A DNA stretch of 64,000 nt from Piper betle (GCA_033002965.1 JAURVB010013359.1:62001-126000), one strand, 5' to 3'; positions 11,651 through 24,800 are shown, numbered from the stretch's first letter. A program made the numbers and translations. Notes: generated from the sequence alone by a model not told the origin.

Positions 11651-13916
11651 ATAAAAATTTCGTCCTCGAAATTTTAACTCAAGGAGGTTCTGCTGAAACT
11701 AGTTCTTGGAGGCTAGGATACATATCAGTCGTATCCTCTACTGGTTCAACAATCTTATACATCCTCACTGACTATAGTGGTGCCGACGTGGCGAGTCATG
11801 CTAGTGATGCTGACCATCTCAAACATTCTGGATTCTATACTTCCTATGTCTGTTCTGACATTACCATCATCATGCTCTTCTGTTCTGATCCCTACTACTA
11901 ACTCGGCGGAAAAACCTAGATCACCCCTAAGGGCCTACTAGCTTGGTCAAGCAAATACTCTAGAGTATCGCAAGGTTCTAATCTGGGCTATGTCTAGAAA
12001 ACTACGCCGAGGGTAAGACCTACCTGCTAACATCTACCCATGTCCCTCTAATCCTCATCTGTGAACAGTCACCTACATGTACTCGCAGGAACTCTACTCT
12101 AGGTCCTACAGTCACCTCAAGGCTTGCTATGAGTCTCCTGCTAAGTACGGTGGATACCCTAATGAGCTGTATGGCTCACTGTCGCCAGTCTAGGTCCAAC
12201 TCTCAGGTGTCCCTATACAAGGAACTGGACCGCTCACTTGGTCCTAGTTGACTCGGTCCTGAGTCATGTATCTCACTCTGTTCTATAAGAGAACAAGGAT
12301 AGCTGCTATAACTCTAATGTATACTATGGCTTCGGTGGCTATCTATGCAACCACTAAGTAGAACTCTGTGACGGGATGCTCGCGGGAACACCTGTACATG
12401 CACAGCGTGTCTCAAGGAGTATGATAACATACTCTGTATGGGACTGTGGAGTCTACATCTGGTCTGTGGCATGTGCTCTGTGCTATGTGCTCTGGTCAAT
12501 GTATACTCATCTCAATCTTCTGGATAAACTGATGGTAGAACTGATACAAGGGTGAGTGGGGATCCTCAAGTGAAAACTCTACTATGTCTGACATCTCTAG
12601 GTTATAGAAAGGGAGGCTGAATCTCATGGAAATCTAATCACACTGCTCAAGAACTCTCAATGGAGACATCTCATCCTCACATGTAATATCTGATGCTAGG
12701 TAAACGGGGATCCTGGGACCTGTGGGTTATGGGCCCACACGCTTCTGCTGCACAACTCTTATCTATGGTAAGGTTAAGGTCTCATGCAATTAGTAGGGGA
12801 GATAAAATCCCTATGTAACATATTGGGTGGCCAAAAATATTGGTAGGTCTGTGGACTTGTCTCTAAGATCACCATAATTCACTATGCCACAGGTGATCAG
12901 GCTGTGGAATAGTCAATCAATGACAAATCTCAGAAACGGCTCCTAAGTGGCTCTAGTTCAATCAGCTAACAGTAGGCACATGTTTCTCGACACCGTACTA
13001 GTCACGCACTTCTAAACGGGCGGGGTTCAAACGACCCAAAGAACCACCGTCTCTCCTCAAGTCTACGGGGACTCATAATGAGGTTCGACACGTGTCTCGT
13101 CCGCTCTTCAGTGGTGTGTGACCTGCCGTCCCGTACCGATTTGTAGTACTAATCTTGACTCACATGACTACTACCGCTGTGGTAGACTCTCAAGCAAGGC
13201 TATCAACCAAGATGAGCATACACTGGTATCACTCCGTCTGGTCTGCATAGTCTGTTCTGTCTGAAGTCCCTATTTACATTGTTCTCAAGCTGGGGTGAGG
13301 TCCGTCATCGTAAGATCGGTCTGCCCATACCGACCTGCACTGTAAACCCTAATCAATACCATGAAGGTGTTTCTATACTCAGGGTAGGGCTCAACCCTAT
13401 GTCTCAAGGTAAGGACCTAATTGTGCTGGCGAAACACAAGGGAATCGTTATCTCTCTGAAAAACACTCTCGCTGAACCCTCTATCTATGCCCCATACTAA
13501 GTCAACCTCCTATCGCTGGCTGGCCAATCGCTAAATGGGTTAAACTACGCGTATGATCATCTACTAACCATCTGATCTATGTATGTTGGTTGTGACCCAT
13601 GGATCATGCAGTCTACACAATCTGATCGTTGTGACCGTTCCATCTAGAGGTCACTCTGTCATGTTCCCTGACTCTGTCCATACGCATCCCTATGAGACTA
13701 TAACTAACCGTGTCTGATGGGGACATCTTGCAATATTCATCTGACCCAATGGTGTTAGGTCACGACAATGATTGCAAGAGAACTGTGAAGTGGGATCTTA
13801 TGCCATCTCATCCAAATAACCTCCGTTTTCCTTAACTCTTTTCTATTCTGCTGACTTCACTGTAACTATTCCTTGTTCCTCAACTCTAGTCCTACTAAAC
13901 CTTAACTAATCTACTC

Positions 13917-14180
13917 GGTCGGTGGATGAGCAAACACGGACGGCGGTAGTGCATATTCGGTCGGTGGTTGTGCAACTCGGTCGGCGGTTGTGCCAATCGG
14001 TCAGCAGTTGTACACCTCGGTCGGCGGTTGTGCACCTCGGTCGGTGGTTGTGCAACTTGGTCGGTGGTTGCGCACTCGGTCGGTGGTTGCGCACTCGGTC
14101 GGTGGTTGCGCACTCGGTCGGTGGTTGTGCACTCGGTCGGTGGTTGTGCACTCGGTCGGCGGTTGTGCAACTCTGTCGGT
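13917..14180. repeat. minisatellite, ~20-bp unit, about 13 copies
   Basis: Tandem copies of a unit close to CTCGGTCGGTGGTTGTGCA, 19-22 bp long, with small variations (TCGGCGG, GCGCA, GTGCAA). It yields repetitive ORFs on both strands (VGGCA-type, TDRVRNHRPSAQPP-type) that are not genes. The unit has no dyad and no separate spacers. Confidence 0.85.
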
Positions 14181-15143
14181 GATAATTCTATCTAGATGCT
14201 ACATTCTGATCTGGATCATATACATCATAAATCCACTCTACTATTTCTAACATATCTTGGCTGCTAACAACTAGGCTCAGGTTGTCCAACCATACGTGTC
14301 TAATCCAGAGGGGTTTGGATCATGTGCTGACGCATATGATGGTAAATCTATGCTGAACTCACTGTAATCTCTTCAAATCTGGAGTGGCTACTTTCATCAG
14401 TGCTGACTGGCCTTCAATAATAATCCTGATCTTTTCCTCATCATATCGAGACCTCTGTCTGGTAAAGTGAAGCCAAAACTGCTACCAGCAGGTCATAAAC
14501 TAATGGAGGAGGGGATGCGGTGAAGTACCCATTGGACTGCCGATCCACCTCGCTACTCATCCTCATTCATCACTATCTTCTGGAAGTGGTCCATCTCATG
14601 TATCAACTAGCTTGCTAATATCTCTATACTTCAAGCTCCTTATTATTACCCATTTTCTTTTTAACTCATTCCTATCATGTACACCATGTCCCATGGAAAT
14701 AGGACTGATGTGGTGACATACAAAGGACGGACACCTGGTCAACATCCAATCAATCCAAATCTCTTGTGCGATGGACAGAACTAGTGGGTCTCTAAGCCCA
14801 TCGTGACAAGCCTGTCAGATTCCTGCTGACGGCTACTGACATCCAAATCTGGTATAAGATTGGAACTTATACCCATTCTACCCCTACTAGCACTACACAT
14901 ACCTTGCTCACATCTAACTTACCAACTGTCTGATATCATCCCATAGAAATGACCTGTCAACTCAACTAAGGTCAGTTCCACATAATTCTGATCCAGTCCT
15001 GAATACACTGTTATCCAAACAACTTGTGAAGAAAATCTGCATCTAAAGAAAACATACGAAAACATACCTGCCAGCTGGACTCGGAGCAGTCTTTGCACAC
15101 ACATCACCTATAAAAGTATCATACATCTTAATCGGCCGAGAGT

Positions 15144-15156
15144 GGCTCTGATACCA
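15144..15156 (-). other. primer-binding site of the LARD
   Basis: On the minus strand TGGTATCAGAGCC, matching the 3' end complement of initiator tRNA-Met. It lies four bases inside the 5' LTR edge. Confidence 0.85.
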
Positions 15157-15160
15157 ATGT

Positions 15161-18100
15161 TGTAACACCCCAAATCCGGTCCACACTCGTGAACCGAACC
15201 GGCATGTTACCGGCCCCGGTTAGGTCGGCTAACCCGAACCTAACTCATACGGATCCAATCTCGGCGTCTTAAGATGAAGATACAACTCTCAAAGCATGGA
15301 TGAATACACAAACCCTAACATGGTACTACGTGAATGACATACAAATCAGAGTGCACACCAAGACAATCCCGATAAAAATTAATGAAAACTTTGAAATATA
15401 ACGGATAGAGTTTCCCCTAAAAATGCAATTAGGGGCCACCCTGTCAAATATACATATGCAAATATATATCTAACCATATATCAAATAATTTCATTCATAT
15501 AAAAGATAAAATCTAACATGCTGTAACTTATTTTAAAACTTGGGTCTCAACCCACTCCGCTGCGCAACTCTGATCATATTTTGCATTCTGTTATCGTGTC
15601 TTAACATTTCATTTATATCATATCATCATGCTCAAACATTTACTCATAGCATGTGTATAAAATAATATCATAACAAAACATTAAATATTTAATCACCCAA
15701 TGTGTGTGTGCAGAAGACCTTATTGCTCCTCCGTCCCAGCTGGCTCATCCATCTCGTGCTTATCACCTACATATATATAAGAAAAACGTCAGTAACAAGC
15801 GTTACTGGTCCGGAAAATAAAATAACTATAACAAACTGGCTATGAGAGCAAACTCTCATCGGAAAGAAAACATCATACTCCACGTGAACACTCTGAAGGG
15901 CACTACTGAGGAGCCACTGGGCTGCAGACCCGGTAGCATCCCGAACTTACTGCTCTGCTGCTGGTACTGTGCTACTCTCAGCACTTCTTTTTCAGTACTT
16001 CTCATGAAACTTTATCCTAAGCCCTCTCCGAACCTCCATATCTCTCCTGGCCTTGAGCACGAAGGCCGAGTACTCTCAGGCAGTCGCCTTTAGTACCCTT
16101 TGAACCACAAGTCCGGACATGCGCTGTACTAAACAGTACCCGTAAACCTCCACGTTCTCCGGGTGTGAGGAACTCAAACGCGGAGTTGTCAGGATCCCTC
16201 GGGAATGGAACAGTCCGCTGGCACTAATCCAGAGCCCGCTTTGACTGTCACGGCATCCTCTGCATGGTACGTGCAGTCGGTTTCTCCATCTCTCGTCTCA
16301 CTGAAAACTCGATAAAACTATATATATAGGCCTGGGAAGGGATTCATATAATAGGCCCGAAGGCAACTTGTGGTGGATCTTGTTTTCGAAATCATCCTCG
16401 AGGGATCTCATCCTCGAGGGGTTATTAATCCGGAAATATTCGATTAAATGGCCCGAGTTAAGTGGGATCCAATAAAACGCCACTTAACCCGCCCTGCAAT
16501 AATAAAATAAACATACAATGGAAGAGCGTAAAACAAGACGAGTCCTAAACGGACCTGGTAGAAGCTCCAAGCGTGTCATCGCGCCTAGGCGGCGAGCTCC
16601 TACTCCGTACCTACACATCAAAACTAAATACTAACGCCCGCTAACTAAATGATGCATCAAACTCAATAACATCAAAATCACAATGCAAGCATCCATCAAC
16701 ATAACAATCAGAAAATCATAAAAATTAATTAATCCTAACTCATCCTATTCATACTAATTTTATTACGTTTTTCTAACTTCTGTCGTGATCCATTATCATG
16801 ATCCAACTCGATCTATCTCATTAGATCACCTACATTCATCCATTCAAATCATGCATGTAACTTATCATTTTATCCCTAATTAGTCATTAATCACATCATG
16901 CGACTCATCGTTTCATCCATAATTAAGTATTAATCATATCAATAAACCAACCCTAGCATGCTGTACTAACAATCATCATCCATCTTAAATAAATCACTCG
17001 GAGGTAATTATACCTCACGTCGTCGGCAATCGGCGACGGCTAGGGTTCCGTCGCGCATCTCGGAGCTCAAATTCGGCGCTCATCGGCGTCCGAAGCTCGA
17101 TCGGGCTCCACTGGGTGAGCCCCGCGGAAGATCCGGTGAATTCCAGCGAATTCCAGAAATTCCGATTTTCCGGCGGTTTTCCGACAGCTACTGGCGGTTT
17201 TCCGGCGACTTCCGGTGGTTTTCCGGCGACAATCGCCGGTGGTATCTACTAGCTGGATAGGGGTCATGTAGGGTACCCTCGGAACCGGCTCGACGAGCCC
17301 GACTCATCTACGAGGTCGACGCGGCCAACGGAGGAGGCGGCTCGCCGGAAAACGGCTAAAACAGAGCGGCGGCGTTGGGTCGCTAAATCCGGCCGGCCAG
17401 GGCGGCGATGCCCTCCGTTCCGGTCGGGGAGGGTCGCTGGGTGGTCGGTGGTGCTGAGGCGACCACTGGATGACGGCTGCGACGGTCGCCGGCGGCGGGA
17501 TTGGCGACGGAAACCGCAACGCGGCCGCGGCGTCGTGGCGTGGTTTCCTCGCGTCGCGGCGGTCCGATGGGGGCCGGACCTAGTCCGGGCGGCAGGGCGA
17601 CGTCGTCGCCGAGCTGGGCGGCGTCGGTCGACGGCCCGGCGGCGCCGACAGCGGCGGCGGTGGCGCGCGAACAGGGGCGGCGCGGGCGAGGGTTTGGGGA
17701 AGAAGAAAGGAAAAAGTCGAGGGTGTGTGTAGTGGCAAACTCGTAAATATTACTTGACTCGTCTCCGACTCGAGTCAAGTATAATAACTAAGTCGTATTA
17801 AATCCTAAAAAAATTCATAAAAATCGGGAAAAATCCCGTAAAATCAAACAAATACCAAACATCGTAATGATATGCTCTAGAACTATCAACCCACCCAAAA
17901 TGCCCGTAACGCGTCCTAACGCGATAAACGGCCTAAAACTAATTCTACGATCCATTATATATAAAAATAATAATAAAAAAATGACTGACATACTCTCATA
18001 TATCTGATAACTCATTCTGTTCTGCTGTGTTCATGACGTTATCATCATATACTTGGGTACGCATGACCCTCATAGCTCATACACGCGACCGGCGTCGGCT

Positions 18101-18197
18101 CGGTACACGTGTCCTGAAACTGACTCAACTCGAAAAAATAACGGTCGACCCGACCGGTTCTGAATATAAAACCCTAACTCGAATCGTGGGTTTTACA
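15161..18197 (-). repeat. 5' LTR of the LARD (minus orientation)
   Basis: 3,037 bp, bounded by the PBS on one side and the target duplication CTACA on the other. See the partner LTR at 8601 for the few differences. Confidence 0.88.
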
Positions 18198-18202
18198 CTA
18201 CA

Positions 18203-20640
18203 TCAATGAGATGCAAAGTGTGCAAGATGATGAGGGCTATGTTTCACAATTTTTATGTGGCTTATGGAAATTAGTGAAAGGATCTCTAGTGGTTGCTAAA
18301 GGGAAGAAATGCAGTGGTCTTTATAGGACTACATCTAGTCTGGTTCATGGGGAGGTTAATGTTACCTCTGCTACTCTCACAGCTGATTTGTGGCATAGGA
18401 GGTTGGGACACATGAGTGAGAAGGGACTAGAATTTCTAAAAAGAAGAAAAACTATCTTCCACAATTTAATTAATAGGTCTCCTACACTTGCTTTAGGTGG
18501 AGATGTTCTTGGAAAAATTTGGACTGGTAAGAAGGTAAAATACACTCATTTAAGGGTGTTTAGTTGCAAAGCCTTTGTACATATGCCAAAAGAACTAAAG
18601 TCTGAGCTTGATACTGCGAAATTTGAATACATATTTCTGGGTTATGGGGATGAAGAATTTGGTTTCAGACTTTGAGATCCTAAGGAGAAGAAGATTGTTC
18701 GAAGCTGCGATGTGGTGTTTCGTGAGAATCAGTTTCTAGAGGACTTTGGGAATAAAACAACTACCCAAAGTGATTCTCAGGATTATGTTGTGAAGGTTAA
18801 GATTTCATCTGTTCCTTCAACGGTTGTGGAGGATATTGTTCAAAATGATGCTGAACAGATTGATGAAGAAGTTAAAGATGACATTCCTATTTCCTTGCCT
18901 CGTGACGGTGAAGGTGAGGAGAATGATATTACTAATGATATAGTTCCTGATGTTGTTGATAAACAGGTACCTAGTGGTGATAAGGTATTTGATCAAGGGG
19001 AGGCTGATGCTACTAGAATAAAATTTGGTAGAGTTGTTAAGCCATTCACGAAGTATCTAAAGTTTACTTATGTGATTCTCACAGAAAGTGGTGAGCCTGA
19101 AGATTTCAATGAAGCTCTTAGTCACAAGGAGAAAGATAAATAGGTAAATGCCATGCAAGAGGAACTAAAGTCATTACATGGAACAAGACGTATGAGTTTG
19201 TGAATCTTCCTAAGGGTAGAAAGGCCTTGAAGAATAAACAGGTTTATCGGCTTAAGCGTAAAGAAGGTAATTCATAACCAAGGTACAAGGTAAGACTTGT
19301 GGTGAAAGGTTTCAAGTAGAAAAAAAGGTATTGACTTTGACGAAATTTTCTTACCTGTTGTAAAAATGTCTATAATCCATTGTTTGCTAGGTTTGGTTGT
19401 AAGTATGGATTTGGAGGTTGAACAGTTAGATGTGAAGACTGTATTTCTCCATGGTGATCTTGATGAATCAATCTATATGAATAACATGAAGGTTTTGTAG
19501 ATAAGGAAAAGAAACAGATGGTGTACAAATTGAAGAAGGGCTTGTATGGTCTCAAATAAGCTCCTAGATAGTGGTACAAGAAGTTTGATTCTTTTATGGA
19601 GAGTCAAGGTTATAACAAAACTGTTTCAGACCATTGTGTATTTATCAAGAAATTTAGAGAAAATGACTTTATCATTTTGCTTCTTTATGTTGATGATATG
19701 TTGATTCTTAGATAGGATAAATCAAGAATTGCAGATTTGAAGAAAAGTTTAGGCAAATCCTTTGCTATGATGGATTTGGGTCCAGTTAGGGAAATTCTTG
19801 GTATGTCCATCCGGTAGGATAGAAAAACTAAGAAGATTTGGTTATCCCAAGAGAAATATATTGAGAAGATTTTTGAGCGGTTTAATATGAAGGAAGCCGA
19901 GACAATTGTTGTTCCACTAGGAGCTCAATTCAAAATGAAGAAGGGTGAGCTAAATGAGGCAGAAATATATAAAATGAAGGTCCCTTATGCATTTGCTGTA
20001 GGGAGTCTTATGTATGCTATGGTTTGTACTAAACCATATATAGGGTATGCTGTTGGGGAAGTAAGCAGATATTTGTTTAATCCTGGTAGAGAGCACTGAC
20101 AAGCAATTAAGTAGATATTGAGATATTTGAGAGGTACTTCCAAGCTAGGTTTATGCTTTGAGGGAGGTAAGCCTATATTATCATGTTATACTGATACATA
20201 TATAGCTGGTGATCCTGACTCTAAGAGGTCTACTTCTGAGGTGGTTGTTAGTTTTGCGGGTGGTGATGTTTCTTGGCAGTTCAAATTGCAAAAGTGCGTT
20301 GCTCTGTCCACAACTGAAGCTAAATTCATTCTAGTTACAGAAGCTTGTAAAGAGATTCTATGGTTGAAAATATTTCTGAATGAAATTGGGGTAAGTTAAG
20401 ATAAGTATGAGATATTTTATGATAGTCAAAGTGCTATACATTTGAGTAAGAACTCTTGTTTTCATTTAAAAAGTAAACATATAGATGTTTAATATTATTG
20501 GGTAAGAGATATATTGGAGAAAAGTTGTTAGAGACCTTACTTATACATGTGCCAAAATGGACTGACAAGAACGTCTCAGATATGTTAACCAAAATTGTGA
20601 CAAAGAACAAACATTTATTTTGTTGAAGTGGAGCTAAAAT
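18203..20640 (+). pseudogene. pol remnant of Copia B (integrase piece, RT, RNase H)
   Basis: It continues gag (INEMQS) and then jumps to the GAG-pre-integrase motif LWHRRLGHMSEKGLEFLKR near 18389. From there it goes straight to the integrase C-terminal region (LRVFSCKAFVHMPKE, FEYIFLGYGDEEFGFRL), so the catalytic integrase core is deleted. The RT appears at about 19140-19720 in broken frames (GDLDESIYM, LYGLK, YVDDML, with a stop after ML). RNase H follows at 19887-20640 (RYLRGTSKLGLCFEGG, STTEAKF). Several in-frame stops confirm it is dead. Confidence 0.8.
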
Positions 20641-20698
20641 GGAGAATTTTACTATCACTTATGTCTAGTTAGCTCATGGATTCATGAATGGGAGGATT

Positions 20699-21333
20699 TG
20701 TTGAGTTTCCCTTATCCATTCGCATTGAAAAACTCAATTGTCAGTTTTTAGATTTTCGTTTATCACATTAATGGTTTATATTTCGTATACCTATGTGTAA
20801 TTTCGTCCCTTTCTATAGAAGTTTAACAAAGTGATTTCTAAAATTCTAATTGTATTCTTCTATATAAAGTAGAATGAGTAGAATTCTGTTGATGTTAAAC
20901 AAAACATCCTACTGATAATTTTTTAGCACATTTGACTTATAAAGGGAGAGTTTAGAGAAATTTTTCATTATCTCAAGTTAAAGTGGGGGGTCGTAATCCA
21001 GAATGTGAGGTTGATCAATTTTTCTTTTAAGGAATATGTTATTTTTTAATTTTTTATATATTGTATTTCTCAAGAGTTGTATCTTTCAGATCTTATTATT
21101 TGTTTGATTTGTATTAGAAGAGTTTTCTCAAATTTTATTCGATACTCGATTGTAAGAGATTTTCTTAGTCGATATTAATCGAGTAAGTTGGTTTTCATTT
21201 CTCTAAATTAAAAGAAAGTTTCTATTTATTTTTTTAAATTTTTGGTGTCTCATATTTCATATTATGTTTATTTTCATTTCATCTTAAATTTTTTTTTTGA
21301 GTTGTTGTCATTAGAGCAGTCTATTGTTTAACA
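20699..21333 (+). repeat. 3' LTR of Copia B
   Basis: About 635 bp, starting TGTTGAGTTTCCC right after the purine tract GGGAGGATT and ending in TTTAACA. Diverged partner of 7485-8101. Confidence 0.8.
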
Positions 21334-21807
21334 AAAATAAAATGAAACATTTGTGGGAAAATTTCTCTATCAATACGGGACAGACAAAATAAATTAAGGG
21401 ATATCTCCCCTCCCTTGTCTCTAAATGATCAATATTATTTATACATAAGATGTTATTAACTTAATATTAATGGATTCCCTCACATCATCGTTTATACAAG
21501 ATTCATGCGAGCATCTGATTTTACAAATACGTATTTCTGATACGTCCAAATAATCAGTACCGACCCCAAACGCAATACGAATCCCATCTGACCAAATGTC
21601 GGATATCCGACGCTTATTATGAGCCGGTCAGATTCCAAAAGATCATTAAACGACCTCAAATCGGATCGAATTCGGACATCGCCATGTTCGGGTCGTCTCG
21701 GACGACAATCGTTTCTTTAGATCCTTTCTGATTCCGACCGGCGTTGTCAGATCTATCTGTTGATCAATCTCTGCAACTGCGAGCCTCTCGTTCGGTGATA
21801 GATTTCG

Positions 21808-24800
21808 ATGGTAATTACGACATCTATTTCCCTCTTTCTTGATTTTTTATTTTTATTTTGGTAGTAACCTGCCACTAGATTTCGATGGTAATCTGCTTTG
21901 CAAGCCATATATTTAGGATTTTCTTATTTTCTTTATGATGTATAAGTATATGATTTTCTTCTACTGCACAAAGTTCTAGTCGTGATCTAGATGCCGAGGA
22001 TAATAATATTATAGAAATTGATCATCGGAAGAGCATTGGAGGTGAGAAAACAATCAGAAAAAGAGAGGCAAGAGAAGCATGACTGTTGCAGAGGAAAGAG
22101 TAGAAGAAGCAAGTCTAATTTTGTACATTTATTTACTTAAGTGACCGCATTGGTATATGAAGATTGATTAATATATAAAATCAAAGTGCATACCTTGCAG
22201 TAGCAGAAATAGATCGAAGACATTCTCACATATTGATAAGATTTATTCTTCACATCTAAAATCCCAAGTCTCCAAAAGGACAATGAAGAAACCCTAATTT
22301 CTTTCTCCAGAAAATAATAATGTACATTCATGTGCATAGAAGTCTTATTTGTAGGTAAAATAATAAGACTCCTACTCCAACTAGAAGATATACACAATAT
22401 CTTATTAGGTTTTATTAAATTTATCTCCTAAAATAGGAAAAATCTAATCAATGTGGTCTTCCCCAATTATTGGGCGTACATAAAAAAAGATATGTTTAAC
22501 AGTGTAAAAGAGAACATAAATGGTCTTTGTCAAAAATCCACATTTTTGAATGATATTGTATACATGTTTGGTTGTTCAAATGTGTGATCTCAAATTCCAT
22601 TACCTATGAAATAAATATAGTTCTCAAACGTAATATTAGATCTGTGGTTTTGGCCAAGAGATGTGAGACATGTGTATTTGATGAGCTGATTCTTAACAAA
22701 GTGCTTTGAACAATGTTTATATTCTCTTAGGCAAGCCTTAACCGTGGAGTATCTAGAAAAGATAAACCGAGGGGTCGGCATCACGGTCTAACTGAGCAAA
22801 AAAAGCAAGAAATAAAGGAAGCATTTGAGCTTTTTGATACAGATGGATCGGGTATGAGATTTAATTTCATATGCCTTCACCCTGATTTATTCTAAAAAAT
22901 TCTAAACAAATTGGTTGATTTTTTTCCCCCTCTCTAGGCACTATTGATGCTAAAGAGTTGAATGTTGCCATGAGGTATGTGGGCTCCAAGCAAGTTATTT
23001 TATTTCTACTGGACGGTTTCTAGACACTATAATGATACAAGGTTTTGAATGCAGGGCCTTGGGGTTTGAGATGACAGAAGAGGCAAGTGATGTTTAGATG
23101 TTCCTTTCTTATCTTTCTTCATGTTAACTTTTTTTTTGCAATGTTACTTTGTTGGAAGGCATATAATATTTATGTCATTATTGTTGCGTTCTGATGTTTG
23201 CTCCTTCAGTGCTTGTTAAGCTTTTAGTTTATATTGAGTAATTATGTTGCAAAGATCTATTCATATTTACTGCCTGAGATGATGGCCATTTTGACTATGG
23301 AACTGAATTTGGCATATGGTACTGAATGAAAGTAGAAACAATATGTGAGATTTTCTAGGTATTATGTAACTGTTTTTAATTTGATTCCTTAAATGCTGTT
23401 CAATGTTGATGTTAACTTGCAGATGTTGATGTGTGACATTCCATTGCCTTTTCATGCTTCAATTTTGTATATTGCGGTAGTTACTAAATTGAATTATTGG
23501 CGTTCATAATAAAAGTGTATGGCATGCAAATAAATATTTTTGCTTGCTTTTGTTTCTTTATTTGATTTTTGTCTAGGATTGACTCTTACAACTATCTTTT
23601 TTCTGTATAATTGATGTTGCTTGAAGATCCAGCGGGTCTTGGCTAGTTTGAGTGAAAAACAGCTGTTGATTTATTATAACCCGCGAATTTTGTCATGGGA
23701 AGTTGTAAAAAGTTTGGATTGACTTTGTGAGCATCTATTTTGAATGTGTTGAGGTAATTATAAATGAGTGGTAGCTATTCTTTTACAAGCAGCTGATGGA
23801 AAAATTATTTTGCAGCAAATTGATCAAATGATTGCAGACGTAGACAAGGATGGAAGCGGGGCGATTGATTTTGATGAGTTTTTGCATATGATGACTGCCA
23901 AGATTGGTGAAAGAGATACAAGGGAAGAACTTACAAAAGCTTTCCGAATTATTGACCAAGACAAGAATGTGAATTTCAAATTCTTGTTATTATACAAAGT
24001 ATCTTTTATGGAAAGACATCCGATATTGTTTCAGTAGTGATTAACATACTAGTTCTGTACAATTTATAGGGTAAAATATCTGTTTCTGACATAGCGAGGA
24101 TTGCCAAAGAATTAGGAGAGGACTTTACCCCTGCAGAGATTAAAGACATGGTTGAGGAAGCTGATCGTGATGGTATAATTTTTGTGAGAAGAAAAATTTT
24201 CATCTATTCTCGAGTTAGAATATCACTTTTAAAGGTTTTTACTAGAAGAAAGAATCAACAAATGAAGTTACTGGATTTTACCTTTTGTGAATGTTTTGTT
24301 TGGATTATAGAAGAATATGTCGATAGGTTTGTTGAAATGTGGTTATTTGTTCCTTTTTTTTTTTTGCTTCTCTGCTTTTCTTTCATAAGCTTACAAGTCT
24401 AATTGGGAGTTTTCCATCTACCTTATTTTTAATTTTGGTTTTTGAGAGACGCATAGAATTGATACATGGACAATTTGGAAGTCGAAAATTTTTTATTGGT
24501 GAACCAAAATCTAACCTTTTAATTTTCTGTTGTAAGATATTATGAAAAAAACATGTATAGCTTTTGAGTTGGAGTTAAAATTGTTAGGAAAGAACTATAG
24601 TAATTTTGTTGGAGTCTTGGTCGTTGCTATTTTTTTAATTTAATATATCATGTCTCGCAATAGCTTATCAGAGTTCCTAGTATCTCACAGTTTTAAGTGT
24701 CATTTCAATGAGTTTAATTGCATCTCTGTTTATTTGTTAAAACTTTTGCAGGTGATGGAGAAGTCAACATTGATGAGTTTTGCAGGATGATGAAGAGAAC

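Larger units (their letters stand above)
11638..15160 (-). other. non-coding internal region of the LARD
   Basis: About 3.5 kb between the LTRs. ORFs on both strands are short, and none resembles gag, protease, reverse transcriptase, RNase H or integrase. It holds the PPT at its left end, the PBS at its right end and a minisatellite at about 13917-14180. It may be a decayed coding region or unrelated filler. Confidence 0.7.
8601..18197 (-). mobile_element. LARD-like Tekay/Del Gypsy derivative, 9.6 kb, young
   Basis: A complete element on the minus strand with LTRs 8601-11637 and 15161-18197, 3,037 bp each, starting TGTAAAACCC and ending GGGTGTTACA in its own orientation. A perfect 5-bp target duplication CTACA sits at 8596-8600 and 18198-18202. 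The PBS (minus, 15156-15144) reads TGGTATCAGAGCC, complementary to initiator tRNA-Met. The PPT (minus, 11650-11638) is AAGGAGGGAAGGT, preceded by CGAGGACGAAATTTTTATA, a hallmark of the 3' end of Tekay/Del chromoviruses. The 3.5-kb internal region has no gag or pol I can read on either strand. This fits a large retrotransposon derivative that would need proteins in trans. I see only three differences between the LTRs (one substitution, two single-base indels). Confidence 0.88.
7485..21333 (+). mobile_element. Copia element B, TNT1/Tork-like, defective
   Basis: The LTRs are 7485-8101 and 20699-21333, both starting TGTTGAGTTTCC. A primer-binding site TGGCATCAGAAC lies at 8104 and a purine tract GGGAGGATT lies before the 3' LTR. 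The possible target duplication is TAAAT/AAAAT (one change). Without the nested LARD the element is about 4.25 kb, shorter than a complete Copia. The gag 3' half, protease and most of integrase are deleted, and several stops lie in the remaining pol. RT and RNase H wording (YVDDML, LYGLK, GDLDESIYM) is closest to the TNT 1-94 type. It inserted in the 3' LTR of Copia A, so it is younger than A. Confidence 0.85.
1778..21349 (+). mobile_element. Copia element A, short LTRs, heavily nested and defective
   Basis: The outermost element of the nest. The 5' LTR is 1778-1903; the 3' LTR is 7387-7484 and resumes at 21334-21349 after insertion of Copia B. Both LTRs share a stretch beginning CCTGATTTGGTGTAG and an end like AATGAAACA. 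A tRNA-Met-like primer site (GGTATAGAGCTTT) follows the 5' LTR at about 1909, and a purine tract GCATGGGGG precedes the 3' LTR. Coding remnants are a gag start at 1959-2266 and the RNase H end at about 5621-7386. The middle (rest of gag, protease, integrase, most of RT) is missing. In its place are Tekay-like LTR pieces at 2267-5620, and a hAT-like element cuts the RNase H at 6018-7198. No convincing target duplication was found. Lineage within Copia is uncertain. Confidence 0.75.

Noticed and set aside
13895..14250. Repeat array considered as a CRISPR or a repeat protein
   Set aside because: Units are contiguous without unique spacers, the DNA is plant nuclear, and the ORFs merely translate the minisatellite.
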